Assembly: GCA_014804485.1 (NCBI GenBank)
Contig: JAAUZT010000010.1
Span: 62,875 to 126,874, forward strand
Length of the DNA stretch: 64,000 nucleotides
Source: Lachnospiraceae bacterium
Lineage (GTDB): Bacteria > Bacillota > Clostridia > Lachnospirales > Lachnospiraceae
Direction of reading: 5' to 3'
The position numbers and the translations under genes were made by a program. The notes under the pieces were generated by a model that was not told the DNA's origin, did not search any database, and worked only from the letters and a program-made list of their open reading frames with translations. Every line of letters starts with the position of its first letter. Position 1 is the first letter of the stretch. Positions 52,411 to 61,479 of the stretch are shown piece by piece.

Positions 52411-54018
52411 TCAACGTGCTCTCTCCGTCACACTACGTCTTCGGCCGTCGGCTTTCACCGCTCCGCAATATGCAGTAAACGCCGCCATTCCCAGAAATCC
52501 TCCGATCAATGCGCTTCCCACATAATATCTGCACGTCTCCAACCGCACCGCCTGTCCCTGCACCAACTGCATAGGCGTGTCTTTGTCTGCATAATTCATG
52601 ATCTTCCATCCCGCATAGTCGGGATCTTCCATGCTTTCAACATATACGGAAGTCTCCTCGAGACCGTCCGTATAGAAGCGCGGCACCACATAACCGACCG
52701 GCGGCGTATACAGGATCGCGCACAGCATAAGTCCCACCGCCGCACCTGCCGCCGTCATACCGATGACCTTGCCCCGATTCCGGCTCCAAATGTCACACGC
52801 CCTATTCCACAACCGATCCGGCAGCTCTGCTAACGGCACTGTAACTCTCCGATTCATCTGTGGCAGCAGACAGTATTCCTGCGCCCCTTCCTTCTGCAGA
52901 AAAAGAAAACTTCCCAGAAAGATCAGCGTAACGTTCTTAAAAGAAGTGTTAAACAACAGTGGTTCCGTCCAGCCTGCCCCCAGGAAACAGATCAGAATCA
53001 CCAACTCTCTCGTCCTCTGCTTATGTGTAGTATAAAATAACAGACCGAAATAACCGATCATAATAATCACAAAAGCAACCAGCCCGTAATTGATATATCC
53101 CCACACATAGGAGTTATCCATTGTCATGGAGGATTTCACGATCTTGGAAATATCCGCCCCGAACAGACTCCTGTACTCCGATCTGAGGAACTGCTCTGCA
53201 AGCCAGATTCTGGTATTTAACATGAAGTTCAATTTCTGGACATAGTATGCCCATTTGCGATCATACAGGTAAAACGGAGCCACAAACGACAACACCAGAC
53301 AAACCGGCAGTACCAGATTCGCAAGAGCCTTCTCTACAATGCAAAATTTCGGTCGAAACCGCACATACATACATCCTGCAAGCAGCACTGCCACGATTCC
53401 GAACCCCGTGTAACTGATCGAATAGAGAAACACCAGCACATTGCCCGCCATCATATATATAAAATGTTGAAACCTGTAATTTTCTCCCAATTCATAGATA
53501 ATAAATGCGCATAGCGCCAGATAAGTAATATGCAGAATATTAGGATGCGAAAACCCAAGGCTCCACCTGAAAATATGTCCCATGCCAAGCTTGGCATGCA
53601 CGCGGTATACCGTATGCTCCAGCCGAAAGAAAGAGAAGAGGCTCAGCACAATCGAGCACAGCGACCACACCCACAGACCTACATGAAACACTCTCTTCAC
53701 CGAAATATTCTTCATGCCAAGCACCGTGAAGGCAAGGAAAAGGATTCCCCGTTCATGGGAATTATAGAAAACCACCGCAGTAAGGATAAGCAGCAGGATC
53801 TGTACAATCCACTGTCTCTTCGTGTACGGGGTAATCAATATTTTCGCAATGCCGAGAAGAAGCGCCGGAAACACCAGCAGCTCAAAAAGCTTCTGCCCCT
53901 CGTAAAGCCCCAGCCCTTTCGTGACGGACAGCAATATAAAGAAACCGAAATAACACGCCTCCACCAATGTGAGTTCTATACTGTTATCGGATATCATCCT
54001 GCGTGATCTTTCATTCAT
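52411..54018 (-). CDS. wzy: Polysaccharide polymerase, Wzy/O-antigen ligase-like membrane protein
   Basis: A 535-residue polytopic protein with about 11 spans. A stretch before the last third (about 260-310) includes NTRIWLAEQFLRSEY, the usual extracytoplasmic Wzy/WaaL loop area. The C-terminal part beyond about 400 adds a soluble segment between two further spans. It has no enzymatic motif, as is normal for Wzy. Its assignment rests on topology and on sharing the operon with Wzx and the priming transferase. AGGAGAG precedes the ATG. Confidence 0.72.
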   Translation of the reverse strand: MNERSRRMISDNSIELTLVEACYFGFFILLSVTKGLGLYEGQKLFELLVFPALLLGIAKILITPYTKRQWIVQILLLILTAVVFYNSHERGILFLAFTVLGMKNISVKRVFHVGLWVWSLCSIVLSLFSFFRLEHTVYRVHAKLGMGHIFRWSLGFSHPNILHITYLALCAFIIYELGENYRFQHFIYMMAGNVLVFLYSISYTGFGIVAVLLAGCMYVRFRPKFCIVEKALANLVLPVCLVLSFVAPFYLYDRKWAYYVQKLNFMLNTRIWLAEQFLRSEYRSLFGADISKIVKSSMTMDNSYVWGYINYGLVAFVIIMIGYFGLLFYTTHKQRTRELVILICFLGAGWTEPLLFNTSFKNVTLIFLGSFLFLQKEGAQEYCLLPQMNRRVTVPLAELPDRLWNRACDIWSRNRGKVIGMTAAGAAVGLMLCAILYTPPVGYVVPRFYTDGLEETSVYVESMEDPDYAGWKIMNYADKDTPMQLVQGQAVRLETCRYYVGSALIGGFLGMAAFTAYCGAVKADGRRRSVTERAR

Positions 54019-54151
54019 TTCCGCTCTCTCCTGTTTCTACTATCCACAACCCAACACCTTTTAGGTAGCATGCGAAACCGACTCATGCAAAAGTTTACCT
54101 GATTAAAAAGCAAATTGATTAACAGCCCTAAGTCCACCGTACTTTCACAGT

Positions 54152-55288
54152 CTACAATAACAGTGCCGAACCAAGCGCCCACGGATATGCACCGTAACGC
54201 TGCGGATACTGACCGAAGCCCTCGCATTCACCGGAACAATCATACACCCGCCCGTCTCTGACCGACCTGTATATCGCATTTCTGCCTGTCTGCAGTGCCT
54301 GCTCATACTTCGGGTCCTCCAGAATATGCAGCCCGATTCCCTGTTGCAATGCCGCACAGATCATTCCCGTGGCGGAAGTGTCCACCGGACCGTCCATTGC
54401 CTGTAACTGCCATGAAAAATATCCGTCCTTATGCTGATACGGCAGTACGCTGTCCACCAAGCCGATATAGGAATCCTTAAGTCTCTCGGCTCCGTACTCA
54501 CTGATCATACACCCGCTCATACCCCGAAGCAGCCATCCCACCGCGCGTCCCCAGCCTATAATACCATACTTGTTCCCCATTTCTGTCCCGACACAAACGC
54601 TACCTGAAAAGTGGTATCCGGTATTCATCACATAGCCGTGATATGGAAGCCCCGTAGAACCGTCCATGCCGTACACCGCAAAATTAACGATCTGCTTCAC
54701 CGCAAGTTCCATAACATCGTTTCTTTGATACACTGTGCCATACCGATAGAGGAACGGACACGCCAGTCCGATGGCATCCACGAACACATAGCCGTTATTC
54801 TGTGCTGCCCGGTACGGAAAACTCCCCATCTCGTCCGTCGGATAAGCCATTCCGAAGTCTGCCAGTTTCCCGATAGCAGTCCGATACGCATCCGCGTTCT
54901 GTTCATCAACAATACAGTTGCCGTGTCCGCTCTCCGTATACATCATATAAGCGGACAACAGCGTTTCCCCCGCCAGAAGGTCATCCAGATAGAAAACAGG
55001 ACACCCCTTCTTCATCCATCTTGCATAGTATGCGCCAAGCGCCTGTTCTCCGGCAGTGAAATGCATCGTCTGACAGTAATCCCACAGCCCGGCCGCCAGC
55101 AGTCCGGTGGGCCAGAAAATCAAGTCTTCCGGTGCAGTGTTTTGGCGCAGAATATATTTCCTGATCCATCTTTTAGCTTTCGTCTTTCCGTCCCACAGAC
55201 CGTATGTCATAAGCTCACGACAAGCCGTCTGCGCCAGCGCTTCCTTATTTACTTTACTATACGATTTTCCTGTTGTTTCCTGTGCCAT
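54152..55288 (-). CDS. Glycoside hydrolase family 88/105-like protein
   Basis: A 378-residue (alpha/alpha)6 protein resembling unsaturated rhamnogalacturonyl/glucuronyl hydrolases. LLAGETLLSAYMMY, FVDAIGLACPFLYRYG (with the conserved aspartate), GSTGLPYHGY, WGRAVGWLLRGM and SATGMICAAL are family features. It has no signal peptide, so it is cytoplasmic. GAGGAGGTGC precedes the ATG. A degrading enzyme inside a polymer synthesis operon, between Wzx and Wzy, is unusual. It may edit chains or recycle misassembled units, or have lost activity. A 133-base gap with no clear signal follows. Confidence 0.78.
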   Translation of the reverse strand: MAQETTGKSYSKVNKEALAQTACRELMTYGLWDGKTKAKRWIRKYILRQNTAPEDLIFWPTGLLAAGLWDYCQTMHFTAGEQALGAYYARWMKKGCPVFYLDDLLAGETLLSAYMMYTESGHGNCIVDEQNADAYRTAIGKLADFGMAYPTDEMGSFPYRAAQNNGYVFVDAIGLACPFLYRYGTVYQRNDVMELAVKQIVNFAVYGMDGSTGLPYHGYVMNTGYHFSGSVCVGTEMGNKYGIIGWGRAVGWLLRGMSGCMISEYGAERLKDSYIGLVDSVLPYQHKDGYFSWQLQAMDGPVDTSATGMICAALQQGIGLHILEDPKYEQALQTGRNAIYRSVRDGRVYDCSGECEGFGQYPQRYGAYPWALGSALLL

Positions 55289-55368
55289 CTTTGCACCTCC
55301 TCAACAACCCTCGCATACTCCGCCGTCTTCAAATGCAAATCAGCATTCTGAAATATCCGGTTTTTCTA

Positions 55369-56916
55369 TCACCTTTTACGGCTAAGTTTCTTTAACAACG
55401 GCACCCTGCCTGTAATCAGATTCCACAGATATGCAAATTCCTGTGTTCTTCCAAAGAACAGGAAGAAAATCAGATTGTAAGCAATCGTAATCACCGCCGC
55501 CATCACAATAAATGTAACGATACTCACCTGCGCCATGATCAAAGCTTTCACCGGAATCATTAGCAGCACGACCCCTGCAATCACCCCGATATATTTTACG
55601 GAATCCTTGAAGTAAGACCATGCATTCTTGTCAAAACAATCCCTGTATATGATTCCGGGCTGGATCAGATTCGCCATCACTCCGGAGACCACTGTTCCCA
55701 CATATACACCCGCCAGGCCGATATGCTTAATACCGATAATCGACAAGACCAGATTCACCGCTCCCTGAATCAGAGACAGATATTTATCCTGCTCGAACAC
55801 GCCCGCCGCAATTTTAAAGTTCACCAGAACCACTCTGCCGCCCTTGAAATAGAAATCGATCAGGATAAGCGTCAACACGATCTGCCCCAATTCCCAGCTC
55901 TCATTCAGCCAGATTCCCGTGACTAAAGGCGTCAGCAGCAACCAGAATCCGACAGCTGCAAATCCGTACAGCCAGCAGGCAAAAAACCGGTATACCTTAA
56001 ACATGGCATACTGCTTGTCCTTTGATTCCGTAGCCACCAGATTGCCGAATCCGGAAATCAGGGAATTAAATATCACACTGATAAAATTAGTGGCGTAAGT
56101 AATGATCATCGTATAGTTTCCTACCACGCCGACCCAGTCCACGTCCATAAAATATGTGATGATAATACTGTCCGTGGACAGTCTGGCCACATCACCGATC
56201 TTGTGAAACATAAGCGCCTTCGTCTTCGTTACGACTATGTCCGTTTCCGCTTTATCCAGCTTCTTTACATCCCTGTCTTTCAGATACGGGTACAATTTAT
56301 TAAAATAAATGCTGACAAAGATTTTCTGTATAAGCTCCACTGCTGATTGCGTCAGCAAAAACAGCAGGAAGTTCCCGGTCGCAAGCAGAATGACAATCTG
56401 TGCAAGTACCGCAATGATCTTCGTGATCGTTGTGATATTGGTCTGAATATAGCCCCGCTGCTGCGCGTTTGCCAGACTGTATTTATATGCCACAAAATAT
56501 GTGCTGACCGTATTAAAAAGAAAGATCAGATAATAGAGAACCAGTTCCCTTCCGGCGATTCCCTTACTGTCCTTAATCAGATAGGGCAGAAACGGAATCA
56601 GCGCCACTCCCACAACCGCGATAATGCCCGCGATGGCCAGATATGCCTTCTTGTACAGCCACATATAGGACTTAATCTTCTCCTGATCGTTATCCGCCAC
56701 CGGTTTATACAGACTGTAATTGAGTGCACTTCCGATTCCCAACTCCGCCAGAGAGAGCACGCTTAAGATATCCGTATACAAGCTGTTAACGCCCAGTAGG
56801 GTTTTATCCAACACCATGATGAAAACGGTTCTCTGCAAAAACCCCATGATCATGATGATAATATTACTGATATAGCCGAAGAAAATGTTCTTCTCAGCCT
56901 GCCTGACTCTGCCCAT
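55369..56916 (-). CDS. wzx: Oligosaccharide flippase, Wzx-like (MOP superfamily)
   Basis: A 515-residue membrane protein with about 12-14 predicted spans. The N-terminal NIFFGYISNIIIMIMGFLQRTVFI is followed by LGVNSLYTDILSVLSLAELGIGSALNYSLYKP, a conserved first-loop pattern of this branch. It is predicted to move lipid-linked repeat units across the membrane for the Wzy polymerase. Its start overlaps the pyruvyltransferase gene by 23 bases. Unlike the two ABC flippases in the window it needs no ATPase. Confidence 0.88.
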   Translation of the reverse strand: MGRVRQAEKNIFFGYISNIIIMIMGFLQRTVFIMVLDKTLLGVNSLYTDILSVLSLAELGIGSALNYSLYKPVADNDQEKIKSYMWLYKKAYLAIAGIIAVVGVALIPFLPYLIKDSKGIAGRELVLYYLIFLFNTVSTYFVAYKYSLANAQQRGYIQTNITTITKIIAVLAQIVILLATGNFLLFLLTQSAVELIQKIFVSIYFNKLYPYLKDRDVKKLDKAETDIVVTKTKALMFHKIGDVARLSTDSIIITYFMDVDWVGVVGNYTMIITYATNFISVIFNSLISGFGNLVATESKDKQYAMFKVYRFFACWLYGFAAVGFWLLLTPLVTGIWLNESWELGQIVLTLILIDFYFKGGRVVLVNFKIAAGVFEQDKYLSLIQGAVNLVLSIIGIKHIGLAGVYVGTVVSGVMANLIQPGIIYRDCFDKNAWSYFKDSVKYIGVIAGVVLLMIPVKALIMAQVSIVTFIVMAAVITIAYNLIFFLFFGRTQEFAYLWNLITGRVPLLKKLSRKR

Positions 56917-58129
56917 CGCATTGCCTTTCCGAATCCCCGGATTCCTGTTGTCCGGCTACCTGTTCCCATATTTTCCGGACTTCTTCCCCTGCCGACTCTG
57001 CCTTTGCAATATACTCCGGCATCAGGGACGTAAGCCTCTGTCTGATCTCCTGTTCCCTGTCCATCATCCAATCGTATGCCTGTATCAGTTCTTCCGAATT
57101 CTCCAACGTCTGCACCGGCAGAACATAGTGCTCCTCACTGCCAAACAGGTCTCTCGCGATGCCCCTTGCCTTCACGGAATATCCTACCACCAGCGTCGGC
57201 ACACAGCTCGAATAGGCCGCGATCGTGGCATGCGTCCTTGCCCCGATAAAAGCTCTGCACTTTGAAATGATATATTTAATCTTCTGACAAGGCAAATCGG
57301 GGAACAACATTACTCTTCCGTTTCCTTCATACCCCCGGTAAAGTTCCTTAAGCGTCAGCCTGTCATCGTTATAATTCCACATCACATGCGGGATCAGAGC
57401 CACACAGTCCTCCGTAGTCTGCAAGATATGATCGATCAGCTTCCGATAATTGGCAAGCGTGATTCCCTCCACCTTCTCGTGGCGCACGATCATGGGACTC
57501 ACATTGATTCCGATTGTTTTTCCCATTGCAAACCTTTTGGGCAGATCCATTTTCTCCGGCTTTAACGCAAACGCAGGATCGGGAAATGCCTTTACATTCT
57601 CCGTGATGCCTGCTGCCCGAAGCGCCTCTTCCGTAATGGATTCTCTCGGCGTAATCAGTGCATACCGTTTCATATCTTCAATGACCGCAGCCTCCTGTAA
57701 AAGTTCCGGCTCAATCGAACATCCCCAGAGAATCGTCTTCGCGCCGGCGCGGTTAAAAGTGCTGTTCGCAACGATCGCCTCCTTCTTGGACAATTCATAG
57801 CAGTACATATCACCACCCGTGGACATATACAGCGGCGCCTTATTCTTGCCCAGCACCATGCGGAAGCGATACCGCATGAAAGACTCCGGATCACGGAATA
57901 CAGCCCGCCAGACATAGTAAAACACATGCGCGAAGAAATGATCCGCAATCTTCCTCTCCTGTAAAATATCGCACAGCGGTTCCAGAGAATAAAATCTGTC
58001 CTCCTTCTCGCTGTTCGTCACAAGAAGCTTCGGGATATCCTCTATCATGTGGCATGTGCTGTTTATGATTGCCTCGCAGCCATGATTCCCGCTGCCCCCG
58101 TGCAAATACATTACCAACCGATTATCCAT
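56894..58129 (-). CDS. Polysaccharide pyruvyl transferase (CsaB-like)
   Basis: A 411-residue GT-B-like enzyme that would add a pyruvate ketal from PEP to a sugar. The N-terminal HGGSGNHGCEAIINS (about 10-24; family glycine loop), TPRESITEEALR, FPDPAFAL and CRAFIGARTHATIAAYSSCVPTLVVGYSVKARG (about 300-332) are family hallmarks. Pyruvylation adds a negative charge to the polymer. It is followed directly by the Wzx gene with overlap, so modification and export are co-expressed. The ribosome site is weak. Confidence 0.87.
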   Translation of the reverse strand: MDNRLVMYLHGGSGNHGCEAIINSTCHMIEDIPKLLVTNSEKEDRFYSLEPLCDILQERKIADHFFAHVFYYVWRAVFRDPESFMRYRFRMVLGKNKAPLYMSTGGDMYCYELSKKEAIVANSTFNRAGAKTILWGCSIEPELLQEAAVIEDMKRYALITPRESITEEALRAAGITENVKAFPDPAFALKPEKMDLPKRFAMGKTIGINVSPMIVRHEKVEGITLANYRKLIDHILQTTEDCVALIPHVMWNYNDDRLTLKELYRGYEGNGRVMLFPDLPCQKIKYIISKCRAFIGARTHATIAAYSSCVPTLVVGYSVKARGIARDLFGSEEHYVLPVQTLENSEELIQAYDWMMDREQEIRQRLTSLMPEYIAKAESAGEEVRKIWEQVAGQQESGDSERQCDGQSQAG

Positions 58130-58166
58130 TATACTAACCGCGCCCTTTCCTCATTGTCCTGCTCAA

Positions 58167-59219
58167 TCAGATTCCTGTCTTTCTATTGCCCTTCTTACCG
58201 GAAGCATCATACCGCTTCACAATCATTCTCAGGATATGCAGAAGTGTTTTGTTAGGATACTGCATGCCGAGGTACAAAAGAGCATTCGCCCTGCTCGTAA
58301 CAGACAGCGGGGTATTCATGATCCTGCCCCGCACCTCCGGCTCCATGAAAATGCCCTGTATTTTCTGTATATAATTCTTATCGGGATTACGCAACTCATT
58401 TTTCATGACGTACATCATCATATAACAGTATTCTCTGTTAAGCTTCGCCTCTCCATCGGGAACATTCTGATCGCGGACGATCTGTCCCACCGCCTGATAC
58501 CACCCGGCAATGCTCTTCGCGTTGTCAGGGTCATAGGCATGCACGATAGAATCCTCCACATAACGGTAATGGTAAAACAGAGCTTCCTCCATAATAACGA
58601 TTCTGCTGCTCTTAAGAAGCGCCGGATAGATCAGATTAAAATCATCCCCCATGCGAAGCGTCGTATCATAATATTTCTCATTGCCTTCAAAAACCGACTT
58701 CTCACAGAGCTTCATACAACGGGACATGGGGATAATCCGATTCTCCCTGCCGAGAAGCTTATCCTTAATTTCTTCCTCCAGCTTTGCGCCCTCGTACACC
58801 CCCGGTGTGAGCGGCTGGATCACCGGAACCGTCTCCTTCTGCTTCTCCAGTACATGGTTGCAGCAGATGATTTCTCCCCTGCGCCCCGTCAGGCATTCTG
58901 CCATCTTCTGTAACATTTCTTTACTGACATAGTCATCGCTGTCAATAAAAGTATAATAGTCCCCCTCTGCTTCCCGCAGACCGGTCATTACCGCCGCAGT
59001 CGGACCTCCATTTGATTGATGAAACACTTTAACGCGCTCATCCTTATATGCATACCGGTCACAGATGTCCCCGCTTCCGTCCGTGGATCCGTCATCCACC
59101 AGCAGCAATTCAAGCTTCCCGTAGCTCTGCGCCCGAATACTGTCAATACAATCTTCCAGATAATCCTTTTTATTATAAACAGGAACGATCACACTGATCT
59201 TATATTTCGCTTTCTGCAT
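58167..59219 (-). CDS. Glycosyltransferase family 2
   Basis: A 350-residue GT-A transferase. ISVIVPVYNKKDYLEDCIDSI is near the start, then DDGSTDGSG, TFIDSDDYVS (DxD metal site) and MGDDFNLIYPALL. The C-terminal half is helical with no membrane span. The ATG at 59219 is chosen; GGAG and AGGG both precede it. It is separated from the upstream fucosyltransferase gene by a 134-base gap that contains paired inverted repeats. Specificity is unknown. Confidence 0.87.
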   Translation of the reverse strand: MQKAKYKISVIVPVYNKKDYLEDCIDSIRAQSYGKLELLLVDDGSTDGSGDICDRYAYKDERVKVFHQSNGGPTAAVMTGLREAEGDYYTFIDSDDYVSKEMLQKMAECLTGRRGEIICCNHVLEKQKETVPVIQPLTPGVYEGAKLEEEIKDKLLGRENRIIPMSRCMKLCEKSVFEGNEKYYDTTLRMGDDFNLIYPALLKSSRIVIMEEALFYHYRYVEDSIVHAYDPDNAKSIAGWYQAVGQIVRDQNVPDGEAKLNREYCYMMMYVMKNELRNPDKNYIQKIQGIFMEPEVRGRIMNTPLSVTSRANALLYLGMQYPNKTLLHILRMIVKRYDASGKKGNRKTGI

Positions 59220-59267
59220 TACCCTAATCTCCATTTATCTGTCCAGCAAGTATACAAAATCCTGCAT

Positions 59268-59378
59268 GGAGAATGTGCGTTTTTTCAGCATTCTCCGGTG
59301 TGAAGTCTTAGATTTTCTTAAGCAACGTTTTTCAGGTGCCTTAGAAAACCTCTTCACACACCTTCCCCTTGAGGTGTG
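59268..59378 (-). repeat. Structured gap: nested inverted repeats between the GT2 and fucosyltransferase genes
   Basis: Three inverted pairs lie together. GGAGAATG (59268-59275) pairs with CATTCTCC (59289-59296). GTGTGAAG (59298-59305) pairs with CTTCACAC (59352-59359), with further partial complementarity inside (TTTTCTTAAG against CTTAGAAAA). CACACCT (59357-59363) pairs with AGGTGTG (59372-59378) at the end of the fucosyltransferase gene. No long T-run follows, so this is not a simple terminator. It may be an mRNA processing or attenuation element, or the trace of a small mobile repeat. It should lower or separate expression of the genes downstream. Confidence 0.5.
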
Positions 59379-60280
59379 ATCAGCGTCCATCCCTTCCACA
59401 GCTCCCTCATCTGTTCCGGTACACACACCTGCGTATTCTTGTGAATGGACGGCCGAATCATGACCTTATCATCATGGGGATTCAATCTGGCTCCCCAGAA
59501 GCTGAACGTACTGTTGGCGCAGATATTATGCTTACACCGGCTCATCAGCATCATGTCATAGAAGCTGTCCTTGCCATGGTTCCAGTCAATAATCCGATAA
59601 CGCTCCCCCTGATAATGCTCTTTCACATAAGGGATATCATCCGAAAACATGAAAAACACCGCCTCCGGAAATCTCTCTCTCATATACCCCAGCGCCTTCT
59701 CATAATATGCTTCGGTACAGATATTCCCGAAAAGAGCTTTATTCATATCATCCAGATAATCTCCCCGCCTGATATGCACGCTGACGGAAACCGTCTCCTC
59801 CATCTGCCGGACGACCTCGTCGTTTCGTTTCTGCAACGCCTCGTCCCCGCTTCGCGGAAAAGTGATATCCGCCCGCAGAAGATCCATGATATCCGCATAA
59901 TATTTCTCACACGCCCAGTACCCCACCAGATATTTGTGATCCATGGCGAAAATCTGCTCATGATACAGATCGTTTTCTTCAAAAGAAGCACTCTGCGTAG
60001 GACGTAACTTCCGCCTGATCTTACTGCCAATGCCCTCCGGCTCCTCCCACAATCTGCCGAGAACCGAGCGTATTTCCTCCTCGGTCGCCACCTTATAGGG
60101 AAGTGGATTCAGATAATCCAGTTCAAGTTCTCTTCCCGCCGCCATAGTCGCCTGAAAGGCTTCATTGCGAAACCAGGAAACATCCAGTCTGACGTCTTTT
60201 CCGATATGCTCCAACTTCCTGTATAACGCGTACTGCTGCAACTGGTTTCCCAACCCGCCCATCGCCCTGACAATCAACAT
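59354..60280 (-). CDS. Alpha-1,2-fucosyltransferase-like, glycosyltransferase family 11
   Basis: A 308-residue GT11 enzyme. AMGGLGNQLQQYALYRKL (about 6-23), VSVHIRRGDYLDDM (the basic GDP-binding motif HxRRGD), FMFSDDIPYVKEHY and CKHNICANSTFSFWGARLN are all canonical. The family transfers L-fucose from GDP-fucose to a sugar hydroxyl, commonly galactose. No GDP-fucose synthesis gene lies in the window, so the donor must come from elsewhere. AAGGAG precedes the ATG. With sialic acid synthesis in the same locus, the surface glycan could mimic host mucin structures. Confidence 0.9.
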   Translation of the reverse strand: MLIVRAMGGLGNQLQQYALYRKLEHIGKDVRLDVSWFRNEAFQATMAAGRELELDYLNPLPYKVATEEEIRSVLGRLWEEPEGIGSKIRRKLRPTQSASFEENDLYHEQIFAMDHKYLVGYWACEKYYADIMDLLRADITFPRSGDEALQKRNDEVVRQMEETVSVSVHIRRGDYLDDMNKALFGNICTEAYYEKALGYMRERFPEAVFFMFSDDIPYVKEHYQGERYRIIDWNHGKDSFYDMMLMSRCKHNICANSTFSFWGARLNPHDDKVMIRPSIHKNTQVCVPEQMRELWKGWTLITPQGEGV

Positions 60281-60377
60281 AATTTCTGCTCCTTACCAAA
60301 TTGAGCTTCTCACAATTACGACCTTTACGCAATTACATGATTTGCTTCGCAGATTTATAAAATCAAAATTCCTCTTC

Positions 60378-61457
60378 TTACTTGTGAAAATGATACAGCA
60401 ACAGATATAAATGCGGGAAAACACGAAATATCGCCGCCTTCACGCGATATCCTACAGACAGCTTCCCGTATGCCCCCGATATCTTCATCGCTTCTTTCAG
60501 ATTCTCATGGCATATCCCGATATATTTCTCACAATCGCGCCTGTCCGCCGCATCAAGCATGGCAATTTTTCCTGCGGTGAGCATGATTCCCATAATCCAT
60601 AATGCAGTAACCTGCGGGTCCAGACTTGCGTCCATACGTAGGATCTCTTCCCGCGCGAGCTGCCAACAGGTGATCTGATCCATATATCGCGGTGTAAACT
60701 TCCTGTTGATCGCCCCCGTCGGATTCTGATAATATCCGTAACCGGTATACTCCGTCTCCACAATCCGATTAATATAAGGCAGTATCTGCACCAGAAACAG
60801 CATGTCCTCCCCGATCGTAAGTTGTTCCCGAAAACGCACTTTCTCCACGATCTCTCTGCGGTAGAGCTTGCTCCAACACCGGCTGTTACCGCGGAGGAGT
60901 TCTTCGCGCAGATACTTTCCGGCATCATAGACTCTATTCCGTCCATCCAATGTCGTGGCACTCAGTTCGCACATTCCTGTTTCGTCTGTTTGTGCCGCAT
61001 CCGCTGTCTGTCTATCTGCTTCCGATGCCGCTACATCCTGCGCACTCGAATCTGCCGCCTGCTTCCACTCATCCTCATTTTTCCATAGGAAAAAACCGCA
61101 CCCGGCAACGTCGCTCTGCGTCTCGATCATGCAATCATACAGTATCTTAATCATATCGGAACGAATCCTGTCATCCGCATCCACAAAGGTGACAAACGCC
61201 CCTTCCGCCGCCTCTATTCCTGCATTGCGCGCTGCGGAGACTCCTCTGTCATCCAGCGTCAATATGCGTACATTATGATAGACCGTCTGCAGGCTGTCAC
61301 ACACCGCAGAAGTCCGGTCAGTGGAGCCGTCATTAACTATAATAATTTCCAGATTCCTATAGGTCTGATTCTCGATACTGTCAATGCAATTGGCTAAATA
61401 ATCCTGTCCGTTATAGACCGGGACGATCACACTGATCAGCAGTTCATTACTTTTCAA
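60378..61457 (-). CDS. Glycosyltransferase family 2 with a low-complexity insert
   Basis: A 359-residue GT-A transferase. LISVIVPVYNGQDYLANCI is at the start, then NDGSTDRTSAV, GVSAARNAGIEAA, TFVDADDRI (DxD) and IGEDMLFLVQILPYI. About 40 residues rich in A, S, D, Q and T (SSAQDVAAS, QTADAAQTDE) interrupt the domain after the FFLWKNEDEW strand; related enzymes lack this. A TTG start at 61457 is chosen because GGAG lies six bases before it and upstream ATGs sit inside the preceding gene; ATG at 61505 is the alternative. Confidence 0.82.
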   Translation of the reverse strand: MKSNELLISVIVPVYNGQDYLANCIDSIENQTYRNLEIIIVNDGSTDRTSAVCDSLQTVYHNVRILTLDDRGVSAARNAGIEAAEGAFVTFVDADDRIRSDMIKILYDCMIETQSDVAGCGFFLWKNEDEWKQAADSSAQDVAASEADRQTADAAQTDETGMCELSATTLDGRNRVYDAGKYLREELLRGNSRCWSKLYRREIVEKVRFREQLTIGEDMLFLVQILPYINRIVETEYTGYGYYQNPTGAINRKFTPRYMDQITCWQLAREEILRMDASLDPQVTALWIMGIMLTAGKIAMLDAADRRDCEKYIGICHENLKEAMKISGAYGKLSVGYRVKAAIFRVFPHLYLLLYHFHK

Positions 61458-61479
61458 CCTAATCTCCGTTCCGCCGCCC

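Noticed and set aside
54015..54227. Short reading frame covering the gap between the polymerase and GH88 genes
   Set aside because: It overlaps the end of the GH88-like gene in another frame, has no clear ribosome site and no recognisable motif.
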